Below, piece after piece: positions 16,954 to 26,272 of a stretch of 64,000 nt of DNA. The DNA is from Bradyrhizobium diversitatis (GTDB taxonomy: Bacteria; Pseudomonadota; Alphaproteobacteria; Rhizobiales; Xanthobacteraceae): assembly GCF_016031635.1 (NCBI RefSeq), contig NZ_JACEGD010000001.1:124001-188000 (forward strand), given 5' to 3'. The notes under the pieces are model-generated. The model had not been told where the DNA came from. It was given only the letters and a program-made list of their open reading frames with translations, and did not search any database. How positions within the stretch are numbered: the first letter of the stretch is position 1; each line of letters starts with the position of its first letter. The position numbers were made by a program, and so were the translations under genes.

Positions 16954-17721
16954 ATGTCGATGCGCAGCAAGGAGCGTCACGCTCGTCTGTTGGAAGCACT
17001 GAACGCGGGAGAGATCGATGTCGATGATCTCGCGCGGCGCTTTGTCGTCTCCGCTTCCACCGTGCGGCGCGACCTGCAGCATCTTTCCAAGAACAATGCC
17101 GTGCGCCGCACCTATGGCGGCGCCATTCTCACCGCCCACGCGAACGAGACGACGCTCGAGCAGCGCCTCGCGGTTCAGGGCAAACAGAAGCAGGCGATCG
17201 CGCGCGCGGCGATCGATCTGATCGAGGATGGCGACACGCTGATTCTCGATGCCGGCTCGACGGTCGCAGCCTTCGGCCGACTGCTGCAGCACCGGCGGCT
17301 GCGCATCATCACCAACAATCTTGCGCTGCTACCCTTTCTCGCCAAGGCTCCAACCATAGAGCTTGTGGTGCTGGGCGGCGCGCTGCGCACCACCAGCATG
17401 AGCACCATGGGGCCGCTTGCCAATGAGGCGCTGCGGCGCATGACCGCGGACCACGCCGTCATGAGCGCCGACGGCGTGGTGAATGGCCGTGGCCTGTGCG
17501 AAGCGGATCTCGAACAGGTCGCACTGAAGTCGCTGATGATGCAGCAGTCGAAGGAAGTCATCGTTCTCGCCGACGCCAGCAAGCTCGGCCGCGCCGAACA
17601 GATGGCCTGGGCGCCGCTGCCGCCCCGCTGGACTCTGGTGACTGATGTCGGCGCATCTGAGGAGCAGTGCAAGCGTCTCGCCGATGCGGGAGCGCGCGTG
17701 ATCGTTGCCAGCGTTCGCTGA
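16954..17721 (+). CDS. DeoR/GlpR-family transcriptional regulator
   Basis: This encodes a 255-residue DeoR-family repressor. The N-terminal HTH reads RHARLLEALNAGEIDVDDLA then RRFVVSASTVRRDLQHLSKN, with the DeoR signature RRTYGGAIL. The C-terminal DeoRC sensor domain has DTLILDAGSTVAAFGRLL and later VVLADASKLGR. The sugar-phosphate pocket is typical of the family, so a phosphorylated four-carbon acid is a plausible inducer. GAGG precedes the start. It lies 150 bases after pdxA2 on the same strand and probably controls the permease-kinase-dehydrogenase operon through the palindrome at 13296. Confidence 0.88.
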   Translation: MSMRSKERHARLLEALNAGEIDVDDLARRFVVSASTVRRDLQHLSKNNAVRRTYGGAILTAHANETTLEQRLAVQGKQKQAIARAAIDLIEDGDTLILDAGSTVAAFGRLLQHRRLRIITNNLALLPFLAKAPTIELVVLGGALRTTSMSTMGPLANEALRRMTADHAVMSADGVVNGRGLCEADLEQVALKSLMMQQSKEVIVLADASKLGRAEQMAWAPLPPRWTLVTDVGASEEQCKRLADAGARVIVASVR

Positions 17722-17886
17722 GCCGGCATCGCAATTTTTGCGCGTGATCGGAGAAAAATATCGACCCGAGGCGGGGTTGCGATAAGCAATCGCTGAACTG
17801 GAGCGCAATGCGGTCAAGTTGAATCGCCATATGCTGGATAAGCCCAGTGGTGCGACCAGTAAGTTATTGATTTTTCTCAACCCAGG

Positions 17887-17935
17887 GCTGTCTCTTAATC
17901 AGCGGGTCCCAGGTTCGAGCCCTGGTGCGCCCACC
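17887..17935 (+). pseudogene. 3' fragment of tRNA-Lys (CTT), likely attachment-site scar
   Basis: The segment reads as a tRNA 3' half. The anticodon loop is CTCTTAA (anticodon CTT), the T arm is CCAGG-TTCGAGC-CCTGG, and the acceptor strand TGCGCCCA is followed by CCA. The anticodon stem is GCTGT/TCAGC, with the expected A replaced by T. No D arm or 5' acceptor strand precedes it. Site-specific integrases that target tRNA genes leave exactly such 3' duplications, so this may mark one end of an integrated element. The full tRNA-Lys is not in the window. Confidence 0.75.
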
Positions 17936-18024
17936 ATCTACACTCAAGCCCACGGCTCTGTGCGGCGAGGTCGCCAAGAGCTGTGGGTGCTTGGCCCGAT
18001 CCATCCGAACTTTCGCCGGTCAAC

Positions 18025-21000
18025 TCAATGGGCAGGCAATGGCTTGCTCTTCATCAGCTCCCGCAGACGCTGGAACGTCACGTAGAGCATCGGCACCAGG
18101 AAGATTCCGATCGAACTCGCCGCGACCATGCCCGCGAACACCGCTGTGCCGACGGCCCTGCGGCTGAGCGCCGCAGCGCCGGTTGCGATCACGAGCGGCA
18201 GGAGACCAAGGATGAAGGCGACGGAGGTCATCATGACCGCGCGGAAGCGCATATGGGCGCCCTGGACCGCGGCGTCGTCGAGCGCCACGCCTGCCTCGCG
18301 TTGCTCCTTGGCGAATTCGACGATCAGAATCCCGTTCTTGGCGGCGAGCGCAATCAGGACCACCAGCCCGATCTGGCCGTAGAGGTCGAGATTGAGGCCT
18401 GCGAGCTTGATGCCGACATAGGAGCCCAGGACACCGACGACGACGGACAGCAGCACCGGGATCGGGATCACCGTGCTCTCATAGAGCGCCACCAGGAACA
18501 GATAGGCAAACAGCACGGCAAGCATCAGCACGATGCCGGTCTGGCCAGTGGCCTGTTGCTCCTGAAAGGCAGTGCCGGTCCACGCAAAACTGTAACCCGT
18601 AGGCAGTATGGCATTCGAGACATCGGCCATTGCGGCCATCGCTGTGCCCGAGGAGACCCCGGGCGCTGGGCTGCCGTTTACCGTCACCGAGCGGTAGTTG
18701 TTGTAGCGGGTGATCACCTGCGGCCCGGTCACGATCCTGATCCCGGCCAGTGATCTGATCGGCACCATCTGCCCGGTACTGTTGCGCAGATAGATGCGCC
18801 AGATGTCCGAAATGTCGCTGCGATCGAACGCTTCGCCCTGGACGTTGACCTGCCAGGTGCGGCCAAACCGGTTGAAATTGTTGACGTAGATGCCGCCGAG
18901 CGTCGCCTGCAGGGCGGTGAAGATGTCGCTTATCCCCACACCGAGCGCCTGCGCTTTGCCGCGGTCGATATCGAGATGGATGGACGGATTGGTCGCTGTG
19001 AAGGTGGAAAAGACGCGCGCCAAACGTGGATCGGCGTTGGCGGCGCCGATCAGCGCGTTTGTGACGCTCGAGATCTCGGCCGGGGTCTGTCCTTCCAACG
19101 CCTGGAGCTGGTATTCGAACCCGCCGCCGGTGGAGAGGCCGATGATCGGTGGCAGGTTGAACGGCAGCACATTGGCCTGTCGGATCTGCGCGCCGGCCGC
19201 GAAGGTCCGCCGGATCAGTGCTTGCGCTGAATCCGTTGCCGCCTTGCGGTCGGCAAATGGCTTCAGGCGCGTCACGACGAGAGCACTGTTCGATTCCGAT
19301 GCGCCGTCGAGCAGGGAAAAGCCGACGATGGCAAGAACGTGGTCCACAGCCGGCATCTGCTTCAGGATGTCTTCAACCTGCTGGGTGACCTCGCTCGTCC
19401 GCGCCACCGACGCGCCGTCCGGCAGTTGGACCGAGGTGAAGAAGGCGCCCTGATCTTCCTCGGGCAGGAAACCCGTCGGCGTAATCAGCGAGATGCCGAA
19501 GATGCCGGCGGCAAGGACCACGACGAGCAGCATGGAAAGGCCCGCGACGCGCACCAGGCGTCGGACGCCGCTGCTGTAGCGGTCACGAATCCAGTCGATG
19601 GAGGCGAGGACGCGACCCATGATGCCGCGCCTGGGCCCTGTGTGGCGCAGGAGCAGCGCGCACAGGGCGGGCGACAGGGTCAGCGCGTTCAACGCCGAAA
19701 TTATCATCGCGGCGCTGATCGTCACCGCGAACTGGCGGAATAGCGTTCCGGAAACCCCTGGAATGAATGCGATAGGTACGAAGACCGACAGCAGCACCAG
19801 GGTGATCGCGATGATCGGCGCGGTGATCTGGGTCATGGCCTTCTTGCTGGCCTCGGTGGGGGAAAGATCCGGCTCCTCCTGCATGACCCGTTCGACGTTC
19901 TCGACGACGACGATTGCATCGTCCACAACAATGCCGATCGCGAGAACCATCGCGAGCAGGGACACCGTATTTGCGGAATAACCCAGCACCAGCAGGACGG
20001 CGAATGTGCCGATCAGGCTCACCGGAACCGCGATCGCCGGGATCACCGTGGCCCTGAGATTGCCGAGGAAGAGGTACACCACGATCACGACGAGCACGAA
20101 GGCCTCGCCCAGCGTCTGCAACACCTCCGCGATGGTGTCGCGCACGAAGCTCGTGGAATCGTATTGCACGAGGTAGCTCAGTCCGGTCGGGAAGTGCTGC
20201 GACAGCCGCTGCATCGTCGCCGCCACGGCTTGTGCGGTGGTCACCGCATTGGCGCCCGGCGCCAGATAGATCGCGACCGGGACGGCTGCGCGTCCGTCGA
20301 TCCGCGCTTCGCTGTCGAGGTTTTGCGCGCCCATCTCGACACGGGCAACGTCCTTCACCAGTAGGGATGAGCCGTCCGGGTTGGCGCGCAGCACGATATT
20401 GGCAAATTGATCGACGGTCGCGAGCCTGCCCAGGGTCTGCACGTTGAACTGGAATTGCTGGTCGTCGCTGATCGGGCGCGCGCCGATGCGGCCGACCGGC
20501 GCCTGGACGCTTTGGGTGCGTATGGCGGCAATGACATCCGACGGCGTGAGTTTGAGGCTGGTGAGCCGCTGCGTGTCAAACCAGATCCGCATCGAGTAGT
20601 TCATCTTGGCGAACAGATTGGCCTGGCCGACCCCCGGGGTGCTCGCAATCGCATCGAGCACGTTGATGATGGCGTAGTTCGTGATGAACAGCGGATCCTG
20701 CTCGCCATTAGCGCTGTAGAGCACGAGGAATTGCAGGATCGACGAGGACCGCTTGCGGACCGTCACTCCCTGCTGCTGCACTTCGGTCGGCAATTGCGAC
20801 AGCGCGCTCTGCACGCGGTTGTTGACATTGACGGTGTTGATGTCGGGGTTCGTGCTGAGCGCGAACGAAACCGTCAGTGTGTAGCTCCCGTCGCTGGCGC
20901 TGGTCGATTTCATGTAGAGCGCGCGGTCGACGCCGATGATCTGTGCCTCCAAGGGCTGGGCGACGCTGCTCTCGACGACTTCGGCGGATGCACCCGGGAA

Positions 21001-21147
21001 CGTGCCTGAAACCGTGACTTGTGGCGGCACGATGTCCGGAAATTGCGCCACCGGGATCTGCATCAGCGCGAGCGCGCCGGCGATGGTGATGATGAAGGCG
21101 ATCACCATCGCAAGCCGGGGACGATCGATGAAGACCGCAGAGATCAT
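18025..21147 (-). CDS. RND multidrug efflux transporter, HAE1 (AcrB/MexB) family
   Basis: This encodes a 1040-residue inner-membrane proton antiporter, full length for HAE1. The start [20 protein letters not shown] is typical. The periplasmic porter loop is followed by TM4 with [18 protein letters not shown], whose paired aspartates drive proton relay. The second half repeats the fold ([23 protein letters not shown]). The ATG overlaps the stop of the membrane-fusion gene by four bases, so the two are coupled. No outer-membrane channel gene is nearby, so a TolC-like protein encoded elsewhere is implied. Substrates are not predictable. Confidence 0.95.
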   Translation of the reverse strand: MISAVFIDRPRLAMVIAFIITIAGALALMQIPVAQFPDIVPPQVTVSGTFPGASAEVVESSVAQPLEAQIIGVDRALYMKSTSASDGSYTLTVSFALSTNPDINTVNVNNRVQSALSQLPTEVQQQGVTVRKRSSSILQFLVLYSANGEQDPLFITNYAIINVLDAIASTPGVGQANLFAKMNYSMRIWFDTQRLTSLKLTPSDVIAAIRTQSVQAPVGRIGARPISDDQQFQFNVQTLGRLATVDQFANIVLRANPDGSSLLVKDVARVEMGAQNLDSEARIDGRAAVPVAIYLAPGANAVTTAQAVAATMQRLSQHFPTGLSYLVQYDSTSFVRDTIAEVLQTLGEAFVLVVIVVYLFLGNLRATVIPAIAVPVSLIGTFAVLLVLGYSANTVSLLAMVLAIGIVVDDAIVVVENVERVMQEEPDLSPTEASKKAMTQITAPIIAITLVLLSVFVPIAFIPGVSGTLFRQFAVTISAAMIISALNALTLSPALCALLLRHTGPRRGIMGRVLASIDWIRDRYSSGVRRLVRVAGLSMLLVVVLAAGIFGISLITPTGFLPEEDQGAFFTSVQLPDGASVARTSEVTQQVEDILKQMPAVDHVLAIVGFSLLDGASESNSALVVTRLKPFADRKAATDSAQALIRRTFAAGAQIRQANVLPFNLPPIIGLSTGGGFEYQLQALEGQTPAEISSVTNALIGAANADPRLARVFSTFTATNPSIHLDIDRGKAQALGVGISDIFTALQATLGGIYVNNFNRFGRTWQVNVQGEAFDRSDISDIWRIYLRNSTGQMVPIRSLAGIRIVTGPQVITRYNNYRSVTVNGSPAPGVSSGTAMAAMADVSNAILPTGYSFAWTGTAFQEQQATGQTGIVLMLAVLFAYLFLVALYESTVIPIPVLLSVVVGVLGSYVGIKLAGLNLDLYGQIGLVVLIALAAKNGILIVEFAKEQREAGVALDDAAVQGAHMRFRAVMMTSVAFILGLLPLVIATGAAALSRRAVGTAVFAGMVAASSIGIFLVPMLYVTFQRLRELMKSKPLPAH

Positions 21148-22385
21148 GGTTTGTCGTCCGCCCGGCCGGCTTTGCCGGAGGTGCTGGGAGGTGCCTGCGG
21201 AGCCGCACCATCCGCAGCCTTCATGCTCGACAGGATCAGGGAACTTGCCGGCCCCGGCGAAACGACCTGGCCGGGGCGAACCCGCTGCAGACCCTCGACG
21301 ATGACCCTGTCGCCGGCCGCGAGCCCGGCGATGACCGCCGCAATGGTCGGAGTCGATTGCCCGAGCTGGATGCGGCGCTGCTCGGCCTTGTTGCCGGCAC
21401 CGACAGCGAGGACATAATCGCCCTGCTGATCGGAGAGCACGGCAGAGCGCGGGATCGCCAGCACCTCGATCGGTTGGACGCCCTCCAGCACGACAGTAAC
21501 GAACTCGCCGTCGGTCAGCTCGTGAACGGTGACGCCAGCCACGGAGGACGCCCGCAGGATAGGGTTGCCGATCTCGCCGCGCACGGTGATCGTGTCGGTG
21601 TTCTGGGCAATGGTGTTGTCCACGAAGTTCAGCCTGCCGGACTGGCCGTACATGCGGCCGTCGGGCAGTCGCAGCCTGATAACGACGGCTTCCAGGCCGC
21701 CTTGCGGCCCGTATCGCTCCCGCAACTCCAGTCCTTGGCGCAGCGGCACGGGAAAGGTGACGTACATCGGGTCCTGGCTGACGATGGTGGTCAGCACGCC
21801 CGAGCTTGGGCCGACGACGTTGCCTTCCGTCAAGGCTGTGCGTCCGATCTTGCCGGCGATCGGGGCGCTGATCGTGGTGTAGTCGAGGTTGATCCGGGAG
21901 GCCTGGACCTGGGCTTGCGCGGCCTGGACCTGGGCTTCGAGGCTGAGCTGGTTCGCGATGGCGGCGTCGAAGGTGGACTGTTGGCCGGCAGGACCTCCGA
22001 GCAGGGTCCGCGCACGTTCCGTCGTCTGTTTGGCATTCTCGAGTGTCGCCTGAAGCTGCGCAACCTGCGCCTCTTTCGATGCCAGATCCGCTTCGAACGG
22101 AGCACGCTCCAGCCGGTAGAGCTCATCGCCCTTGCTGATCTCGGCGCCTTCCTCGAACAAGCGCCGTTCCAGAAATGCGGTGACGCGAGCAACGACGTTG
22201 ACCCGATTGATTGCTTCGATCCGCCCGAGAAATTCAGTGCTCTCGGTGATGGATCGCCTCGTCGCTTCCACGAAGCCGACCGCGGATGGGCCCGGCGCGG
22301 CGGGTTCGGTCCGGGCCAGCCCGTCGGCGATGATCGTCAGGAGCGTCGCCGCCAGCAGCCTGATCGAGACGCCAGCAAGGTTCAT
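21144..22385 (-). CDS. RND efflux periplasmic adaptor (membrane fusion protein)
   Basis: This encodes a 413-residue adaptor that bridges the RND pump to an outer-membrane channel. An N-terminal signal segment ([19 protein letters not shown]) is followed by the lipoyl half-motif [22 protein letters not shown] long alpha-hairpin follows (about residues 100-175, Gln/Ala rich). Then come the second lipoyl half [21 protein letters not shown] and a beta-barrel and membrane-proximal domain. GGAG precedes the ATG. It is first in the minus-strand operon, with the pump gene following. Confidence 0.93.
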   Translation of the reverse strand: MNLAGVSIRLLAATLLTIIADGLARTEPAAPGPSAVGFVEATRRSITESTEFLGRIEAINRVNVVARVTAFLERRLFEEGAEISKGDELYRLERAPFEADLASKEAQVAQLQATLENAKQTTERARTLLGGPAGQQSTFDAAIANQLSLEAQVQAAQAQVQASRINLDYTTISAPIAGKIGRTALTEGNVVGPSSGVLTTIVSQDPMYVTFPVPLRQGLELRERYGPQGGLEAVVIRLRLPDGRMYGQSGRLNFVDNTIAQNTDTITVRGEIGNPILRASSVAGVTVHELTDGEFVTVVLEGVQPIEVLAIPRSAVLSDQQGDYVLAVGAGNKAEQRRIQLGQSTPTIAAVIAGLAAGDRVIVEGLQRVRPGQVVSPGPASSLILSSMKAADGAAPQAPPSTSGKAGRADDKP

Positions 22386-22439
22386 TGTCTGCTCCTTGCA
22401 TCGGACTTGAGACCGAGCCGTTGCTTCACTCGCGCCTTG

Positions 22440-22682
22440 TTAGTCCCGCGGTGTTCGATCGCTGCGCACCGGCTCGCCGTAACCCTTGCGACGGCTATAG
22501 AACATCAGTGCGATCAGGCCGCAGCCGGACACCAGCATCAGGATTGCAGCCCCCACGAGGATGACGTCGCGGTAAAGCGGCATTGATGGCGTTTCCTGCC
22601 ATACCGCCACGGAAAACCAGGTCGCCACAATGAGAAGCGCTGCGAGAACGGCTCCGAAAGGCCATAGGTTGGTGTGGCGCAC
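22440..22682 (-). CDS. Small two-span membrane protein, unknown
   Basis: This encodes about 80 residues with two hydrophobic segments, FGAVLAALLIVATWFSVAVW and VILVGAAILMLVSGCGLIALMF, then a basic tail ending RSDRTPRD. The start is a GTG at 22682, chosen for the upstream AGGGAGGAG. A longer frame from 22865 would overlap the Tat-signal gene at 22757 and is not favoured. It sits between that gene and the efflux operon on the same strand. No family is recognised. Confidence 0.6.
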   Translation of the reverse strand: MRHTNLWPFGAVLAALLIVATWFSVAVWQETPSMPLYRDVILVGAAILMLVSGCGLIALMFYSRRKGYGEPVRSDRTPRD

Positions 22683-22756
22683 GATCTCCTCCCTCTCGTC
22701 TGGTTGGGGTTGCGTCGCCTTCACAACCCATCGGCAGCCTGCCGATTGCGCAAGGC

Positions 22757-23035
22757 CTAGATCCACCGCCATCCGCAGCGACGACGACCCCGATGCCACC
22801 AGCAAACCCAGCGGCGCCTGCGAGGTCGCCGGCGGCCCCAGCCAGGATGAGGCGGTGGTCCCCATTGAGCTTGCGTCAGGAGATCCGATGGCCGGCCGGA
22901 CCGGCCGAGCTCGGGTGCGATCGGCATCGCTTCCGCCGCCGCAATGAAGCGGACGCCGATGGCGCCGATCGCCGCGGCAGCTGCGGCATTTTGGGCAAGG
23001 CCTAGGAAGGCGCGGCGTGTCGGGGGGGACATCAT
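22757..23035 (-). CDS. Small Tat-signal protein with Trp/Arg-rich tail
   Basis: This encodes a 92-residue protein with a twin-arginine signal (PPTRRAFLGLAQNAAAAAAIG). A short linker with PELGRSGRPSDLL and QAQWG follows. The C-terminus is extremely basic and aromatic, with alternating Arg, Trp, Gly and Cys ending in WRWI. Similar small proteins with RRRVCWW-type tails are familiar from Bradyrhizobium, but their role is not known to me. GAGAGGAAG precedes the tandem ATGs. It is upstream of the small membrane protein and downstream of the HdeD-like gene. Confidence 0.65.
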   Translation of the reverse strand: MMSPPTRRAFLGLAQNAAAAAAIGAIGVRFIAAAEAMPIAPELGRSGRPSDLLTQAQWGPPPHPGWGRRRPRRRRWVCWWHRGRRRCGWRWI

Positions 23036-23050
23036 CTTCCTCTCCTTATT

Positions 23051-23608
23051 TCACGCAGTCCGCCGCACGGACTGAAGCGCATAAAGCAGCCACGCGAGGC
23101 CGTGCGAGATCAGGTCGACGCCAAGCAGGAAGCCGAGGACCCACACGCTCATGGTGGGGAAGCTGAACAGGATCAGCGCGCCCGCGACCAACCCGAAGAT
23201 GCCGGAGATCAGCATCATCCATCCGTTCTGGCGCCAATGGGCGAAGCTCAGCATGCATCGAATGACGCCTGAGGCGATCAGGACCGCGCCGAGGAAATAA
23301 GTGAGAATAAGAGCGCCCGAGGCGGGCTGGGTCAGCAGCACGAGCCCGAAGGCGACGTAGAGAGCGCCGAGGAGGATCTGCCACAGGAAGCCGCCCCATC
23401 CTTTGGTCCAGAAGGCGTGGGCGATCTCGAACGCACCAGCCGCAATCGCCGTTAGTCCGATCAACTTCACGCTGATGATGGTCGCGAACACCACATCGCT
23501 GAGAGCTGCGATACCGGCGGCGATCATGACAACGCCAAGGAGAGCGCAGACCCACAGGGGTGGAGGGCCCAGAGCTGCGATGCCGGACCGGCTGTCATAG
23601 ACTGTCAT
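23051..23608 (-). CDS. HdeD family membrane protein
   Basis: This encodes a 185-residue integral membrane protein with about six membrane helices in three similar pairs. Examples are WVCALLGVVMIAAGIAAL, WQILLGALYVAFGLVLL and WMMLISGIFGLVAGALILF. This arrangement and length are typical of the HdeD (DUF308) family, linked in Escherichia coli to acid resistance at high cell density. It lies in a run of envelope and stress-type genes, which fits. The biochemical role of the family is unresolved. Confidence 0.85.
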   Translation of the reverse strand: MTVYDSRSGIAALGPPPLWVCALLGVVMIAAGIAALSDVVFATIISVKLIGLTAIAAGAFEIAHAFWTKGWGGFLWQILLGALYVAFGLVLLTQPASGALILTYFLGAVLIASGVIRCMLSFAHWRQNGWMMLISGIFGLVAGALILFSFPTMSVWVLGFLLGVDLISHGLAWLLYALQSVRRTA

Positions 23609-23746
23609 GCCACGCTCCTGATCTACTAGTGATCGCCACCCCGAGGCGAGGGTAGCTTCCGAGCCGGAACGTCGACATCCGACGAAACCCTGAGCGACCG
23701 TGCGGGAATGTTCGCATGGCGTCGTGGAGGGATCCCCGCGAACGAC

Positions 23747-24232
23747 CTACCGCCGGCCGCGTGGACCCAGAGCCAGGTTGGTCACGCCCGCCGCGAGATT
23801 GATTCCGATGGACCGCTCGATCGACAGCGGCTGCAACATCACGCTCCGACGCGAGCCGCCAATCAGGACGTTGGCGCCGAGGCCGGGGCCGAATGCGACG
23901 CTGCCGCTCGCACCCACATAATTTCCTCGCAGCGTAGCGGGGCCGATCCGCGAATTCTTGGCGAAGACGGCCCAGGAGAGGCTACCTGCCGAGGTCACAC
24001 CCAGGTCAAGCCCAACGCGCCTTATGCGTCCCTCGTAGATGTATTGTCGAGGAGGTCTGCGTGCGTAGAAGAAAGTACAGCGCAGCGATTGTGCCGATCC
24101 GAGCACCAAGCCCACGCGTGGGGAGCTGAGGCACAACAGTCGGCCGACGCGGAATGCGTCGGCGCGGGCGGGCGAGGCGGCGGTGCAGAGCAACGCGCAT
24201 GCGGCAACGGAGAGGCATCGTTTCATTGGCAT
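23747..24232 (-). CDS. DUF992 exported protein
   Basis: This encodes a 161-residue protein with a signal peptide (MKRCLSVAACALLCTAASPARA). The DUF992 body reads LLCLSSPRVGLVLGSAQSLRCTFF, then GRIRRVGLDLGVTSAGSLSWAVFA, and ends GPGLGANVLIGGSRRSVMLQPLS. DUF992 proteins are common in Rhizobiales and predicted periplasmic; no function is established. ATG 24232 or 24226 could be the start. It is immediately downstream of the membrane-protein gene at 24233 on the same strand. Confidence 0.82.
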   Translation of the reverse strand: MPMKRCLSVAACALLCTAASPARADAFRVGRLLCLSSPRVGLVLGSAQSLRCTFFYARRPPRQYIYEGRIRRVGLDLGVTSAGSLSWAVFAKNSRIGPATLRGNYVGASGSVAFGPGLGANVLIGGSRRSVMLQPLSIERSIGINLAAGVTNLALGPRGRR

Positions 24233-24826
24233 TCAAGCCTCCATCTGGTTGTCCGTGGACGCGGAAGTTGGCTGACGGTCCTGGCGAAGCCAGAACGTGA
24301 TGCCGAGGCCGATCAGCAGCACCGCACCCAGCAGGAAGAAGAAGACAGACTGCTTCAGCCAGGATATCGCCGGGACGGTCACGCCCATCGCAAGCCCGAG
24401 AAACGAGATTTGCAGCGACAGAAGACTGATGCCCGCGAGGAACGTACCGAGCGCGAGCAACATCAGCAGGACCAGGCCGGTTGCCGGTGTCGGAAGCAAT
24501 TGCTGGACCCCCGACATCAGCATGATGTTCATCGTGACCAGGACGGCGATCCAGTGCAGCGCCTGGGTCCAGATCAATCGGAGCTGGGCCTCCCTGCCTT
24601 GCGTCTCCGGCCATTTCGTCACGACGCAGACCACGCCGATGGCGAGCGCCAGGAATTCCCAGTAGCCGACGAGAGGCTGGTGGGAGACGTTGGTATAGGC
24701 GACGCCCGCGACGGCGAGCACCAACGCCACCACATAAGGGAGTTGCTGCCACAGGAATTGGGCCATCCTGAATTGAGGCGGGGGAGGCTCCGTGCTCCCG
24801 TTCCGTTCTAGATCGGTCTCGCTCAT
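24233..24826 (-). CDS. Multi-span membrane protein, unknown
   Basis: This encodes a 197-residue protein with a short soluble N-terminus followed by about five hydrophobic segments. Examples are LPYVVALVLAVAGVAYT, YWEFLALAIGVVCVVT, GLVLLMLLALGTFLAGISLL and SVFFFLLGAVLLIGLGITFWL. The ATG at 24826 is 12 bases past the AI-2E-type gene stop, indicating coupling. A much longer upstream frame is a shadow of that gene. No conserved family could be named. Confidence 0.7.
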   Translation of the reverse strand: MSETDLERNGSTEPPPPQFRMAQFLWQQLPYVVALVLAVAGVAYTNVSHQPLVGYWEFLALAIGVVCVVTKWPETQGREAQLRLIWTQALHWIAVLVTMNIMLMSGVQQLLPTPATGLVLLMLLALGTFLAGISLLSLQISFLGLAMGVTVPAISWLKQSVFFFLLGAVLLIGLGITFWLRQDRQPTSASTDNQMEA

Positions 24827-24837
24827 GGGCCATCCAT

Positions 24838-25959
24838 TCACGATCTGTTGCCGCTGAATGTCACTGTGGGGTCGTCGCCGAGATAGTCCTCGACGTAGAA
24901 CCGGATGATTGCGACACGGCCGATCGCGACCAGGGGCATGGCCATCGCGATGCCCAGGACGCCGAACAGCGCGCCAAGCATGACGATCGCGACCAGCGTC
25001 CAGGCAGGGGGGATCTCGACCGCCTGGCGTTGGATCAACGGACCGATCACATAGCCTTCGATCGACTGGATGATTGTGTAGATGAGAACTGCCCAGATCA
25101 GCAGCGATCCGCCGAGTGGCATTGCGACCAGCGCGATCGGAAGCGCCGCCACGATCGGTCCGAGGTATGGGATGAAGTTCGACAAGCCTGCCTGCAGTCC
25201 GAGCACAAGAGGTCCGGGCAGTCCGACCAGATAGAGTGCGACCCAGACGCATAGCGTCATGAGAGTGATCCGGATGAACTGTCCGATCAGCCACAACCGC
25301 ATTACGCTGCCCATCTCGTCCATGACCGCTCTTGTTCGCGCGCGGTAGGGTCGCTTCACCAACATGACCAGGCTCTCGCGATGGCTGGTCGGATCGAACG
25401 CGAAGAGGATTCCGAGGAACACGATGACCAGCGCGCCGGTTAGCAGACTCGATGCTCCACCGAGCAGGAATTGAGCGTGGCTAAGAAAACGTCCCTGATC
25501 CGAGAACAGCCATTGCGCAAAGTCGCGGCCCCATTCCGGGCCGAGCAGGTCGACGCCGTATGACAGGAGGTGCTCCTGCAGGACGTCGATCTGGCTGTCC
25601 ATGACCTTCAGCAGGAGACGCGTCTGCTCCGGTAGCTTGCCCGCACCCCATACCAGTCCAAATGTCGACAGAGCGGAGAACAGCAGGAGGACCAGCGTCA
25701 GCCGCCAAACGCGCGCGAGCGGAAGGACTGGGGCCAGCGCCCTTGCGCAGGCATCCAGAAATGCCCCGAACAGCACGCCTGCAAAGATGAGCAGGAGACT
25801 GGACACTGTCTGCCACGCCAGAAACAGGAAAACACAGGCAGCGAGCAGGCTGAGCCCGGTCGCGAGAACGCCGCGCCCGGCGTGCTCCGCCAGGCCGGCG
25901 GAATCGTCGTGAGGAAGGAGTTCGCGAAGCCGTTCCGGCCCTATCCTGGAATCGCTCAT
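24838..25959 (-). CDS. AI-2E family (PerM/YdiK) transporter
   Basis: This encodes a 373-residue membrane protein of the AI-2E exporter (UPF0118, PerM) family. Two N-terminal helices are followed by a helical soluble domain (KVMDSQIDVLQEHLLSYGVD) and then by the conserved C-terminal block: GLPGPLVLGLQAGLSNFIPYLG, then IEGYVIGPLIQRQAVEIPPAW and LFGVLGIAMAMPLVAI. Members export autoinducer-2, ions or small solutes, but most are uncharacterised. ATG 25959 is preferred over a TTG at 25971. It is first in a short minus-strand run with the unknown membrane protein. Confidence 0.88.
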   Translation of the reverse strand: MSDSRIGPERLRELLPHDDSAGLAEHAGRGVLATGLSLLAACVFLFLAWQTVSSLLLIFAGVLFGAFLDACARALAPVLPLARVWRLTLVLLLFSALSTFGLVWGAGKLPEQTRLLLKVMDSQIDVLQEHLLSYGVDLLGPEWGRDFAQWLFSDQGRFLSHAQFLLGGASSLLTGALVIVFLGILFAFDPTSHRESLVMLVKRPYRARTRAVMDEMGSVMRLWLIGQFIRITLMTLCVWVALYLVGLPGPLVLGLQAGLSNFIPYLGPIVAALPIALVAMPLGGSLLIWAVLIYTIIQSIEGYVIGPLIQRQAVEIPPAWTLVAIVMLGALFGVLGIAMAMPLVAIGRVAIIRFYVEDYLGDDPTVTFSGNRS

Positions 25960-26000
25960 GGATCGGTCCAATCGCGAGGGTGGATGATCGTTCGCGGCGC

Positions 26001-26243
26001 CTAGGTGCGGACGCGTCGGCTGCCAAAGTGCGGATGCTTTCCGCCGCGATGACGCCAGTAGCGGTGCTTGGTCGGGTTCGTGTTGGTGTTGGGCGCCACG
26101 CTCTTCGGCGCCGATACATCGGTGTCCTTCGGCGCCACCCCGCTCTTGTCAGCCGACTGGGCCAGCAACAGGGTTGGAGATGCGGAAACCGCTACTAACC
26201 CGCCGCCCAGGATCAGGACGCCGAAGATAGCTCGAATGCTCAT
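26001..26243 (-). CDS. Small exported basic protein
   Basis: This encodes 80 residues with a signal peptide (MSIRAIFGVLILGGGLVAVSA). A low-complexity Ser/Pro/Asn/Thr linker follows, then a His/Arg-rich tail (KHRYWRHRGGKHPHFG). GGAGG six bases before ATG 26243 fixes the start. Longer frames extend into the antiporter gene and are shadows. The His-rich tail could bind metal or simply be surface exposed. The function is unknown. Confidence 0.65.
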   Translation of the reverse strand: MSIRAIFGVLILGGGLVAVSASPTLLLAQSADKSGVAPKDTDVSAPKSVAPNTNTNPTKHRYWRHRGGKHPHFGSRRVRT

Positions 26244-26272
26244 ATTCGCCTCCATGCAGCCAAGGAAAGGGC

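Noticed and set aside
24006..25294. Long minus-strand extensions upstream of the DUF992 and membrane-protein starts
   Set aside because: They overlap the coding frames of neighbouring genes and have no ribosome site or conserved sequence.
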